A stretch of 5,718 bases of DNA, from contig CAAERF010000396.1 in the NCBI GenBank assembly GCA_900758315.1, positions 1 to 5,718 of the forward strand. The letters are read 5' to 3'. The stretch comes from an uncultured Oscillospiraceae bacterium (GTDB lineage: Bacteria; Bacillota; Clostridia; Oscillospirales; Oscillospiraceae). This document shows positions 5,515 through 5,718 of the stretch, in pieces. The translations under genes and the position numbers were made by a program. Numbering within the stretch: position 1 is the stretch's first letter; each line of letters begins with the position of its first letter. A model generated the notes under the pieces. That model ran no database searches, was not told where the DNA came from, and worked only from the letters and a program-made list of their open reading frames with translations.

Positions 5515-5553
5515 ACAATACCTCCTAACAAACAGGTTTTGAAAGTATTGTAT
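5513..5553. promoter_or_regulatory. Inverted repeat over RHH start: candidate operator
   Basis: ATACAATAC (5513-5521) and GTATTGTAT (5545-5553) are perfect 9-bp inverted arms 23 bases apart. One arm overlaps the start codon of the RHH gene and the other contains a TACAAT resembling a -10 box (5547-5552, minus strand). If that box is used, only one arm is transcribed and the repeat acts as DNA; if a farther promoter is used, the arms could pair in the mRNA and hide the AGGAGG between them. Either arrangement would suit self-control by the RHH protein. This is an inference from symmetry and position. Confidence 0.5.
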
Positions 5554-5575
5554 AGCGTTTTTCGTGCCGTGTATG

Positions 5576-5622
5576 CACTCATAAGACAGTTGAGTGATAG
5601 CACTTTCAGTATCTTTTTTCAA
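5576..5622 (-). promoter_or_regulatory. Candidate promoter with second inverted repeat
   Basis: On the minus strand TTGAAA (5617-5622) stands 17 bases before TATCAC (5594-5599), a plausible but imperfect sigma-70-type promoter for the RHH-Avd-RT unit. The inverted repeat CACTCA/TGAGTG (5576-5581 with 5591-5596, nine bases apart) overlaps its -10 element and could be another regulator site. The -10 box is only four of six matches, so the call is weak. Confidence 0.35.
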
Positions 5623-5649
5623 AAAATCGCGCGGGGCGCTGACGCGCCC
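5621..5649 (-). terminator. Intrinsic terminator after the variable protein gene
   Basis: On the minus strand GGGCGC-GTCA-GCGCCC (5649-5634) forms a 6-bp GC hairpin, followed by CGCGCGA and six Ts (5626-5621). An alternative stem GCGCG/CGCGC (5647-5643 with 5633-5629) places the T run closer. It lies 12 bases after the TAA at 5661, so it would separate transcription of the target gene from the RHH-Avd-template-RT unit. The T run also forms part of the candidate -35 region. Confidence 0.6.
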
Positions 5650-5660
5650 TTTGAATTTTT

Positions 5661-5717
5661 TTAGGAAAGTTTGCTGTTTTCCGCCCACTTCCGTGGGCTT
5701 GAGTAAGTCGAGAATCC
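5661..5717 (-). CDS. Probable 3' end of the DGR variable protein gene
   Basis: The last 18 codons visible at the right edge, read on the minus strand, are GFSTYSSPRKWAENSKLS followed by TAA at 5661-5663. DGR variable proteins with WWLRSP cores normally end their variable region with a V/R-x-PGF segment, and the template repeat here ends PGF, so an entering GF followed by a short tail is what the target gene's end should look like. A GGAA-loop hairpin lies within these codons, as expected just after a variable repeat. Only a few bases of possible repeat are inside the window, so the identification is by position and context. A different frame through the same bases is also open, so this call is moderate. 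Confidence 0.5.
   Translation of the reverse strand, partial: GFSTYSSPRKWAENSKLS
5683..5698 (-). other. DGR target-site hairpin with GGAA loop
   Basis: GCCCAC-GGAA-GTGGGC, read on the minus strand, is a perfect 6-bp GC-rich hairpin with a four-base loop. DGR target genes in phages carry a hairpin or cruciform just after the variable repeat, with a GC-rich stem and a GRNA-type tetraloop on the coding strand, needed for efficient retrohoming (from memory of work on the Bordetella phage DGR). GGAA fits GRNA. No T run follows, so it is not a terminator. Its stem is at the short end of those I recall. Confidence 0.6.
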
Positions 5718-5718
5718 C

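Noticed and set aside
5515..5688. N-terminal extension of the RHH protein to 119 aa
   Set aside because: The internal ATG at 5514 has AGGAGG at good spacing and gives a normal-length RHH protein. The extension crosses a terminator hairpin and the DGR hairpin.
1..5718. A variable repeat copy inside this window
   Set aside because: I looked on both strands for a second WWLRSP-like coding stretch and found none; only a few bases of possible overlap occur at the right edge.

Overview
This looks like part of a prophage (or temperate phage) of a Gram-positive gut bacterium, probably a fairly GC-rich Clostridia/Oscillospiraceae host. The host is inferred from strong AGGAGG ribosome binding sites, tight gene packing, an M15 endolysin with a holin in a Firmicutes-type lysis block, and the general look of the small proteins. 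Nothing here fixes the genus.

Layout. Bases 1-782 hold three small plus-strand accessory genes of unknown function, the first cut by the window edge. A strong bidirectional terminator (787-831) separates them from everything to the right, which is on the minus strand. Read in its own direction (right to left), the minus strand holds: the probable last codons of a variable protein gene (5661-5717) carrying a GGAA-loop hairpin; a terminator; a ribbon-helix-helix regulator gene with a possible operator over its start; an Avd-like accessory gene; a 384-base gene-free interval with an AAC-rich template repeat and a strongly foldable spacer; a YMDD reverse transcriptase; three short phage genes; a one-pass membrane protein; an M15 peptidase endolysin with a C-terminal peptidoglycan-binding domain; and a holin.

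The central result is a diversity-generating retroelement (DGR) between the tail/receptor-binding region and the lysis module of the phage. In DGRs the transcribed template repeat is copied by the reverse transcriptase with Avd, adenines are miscopied, and the cDNA replaces the variable repeat of a target gene. Here the template would read as the WWLRSP...AYG..PGF segment of a C-type-lectin-like variable protein. Adenines lie almost entirely in two AAC/TAC blocks, and the framework segments beside them have no adenine at all. The variable repeat itself is not in the window and should lie just past base 5718.

The least expected part is the ribbon-helix-helix gene heading the Avd-template-RT unit, with its own candidate promoter and inverted repeats. 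This suggests that diversification is under dedicated transcriptional control, separate from the variable protein gene.
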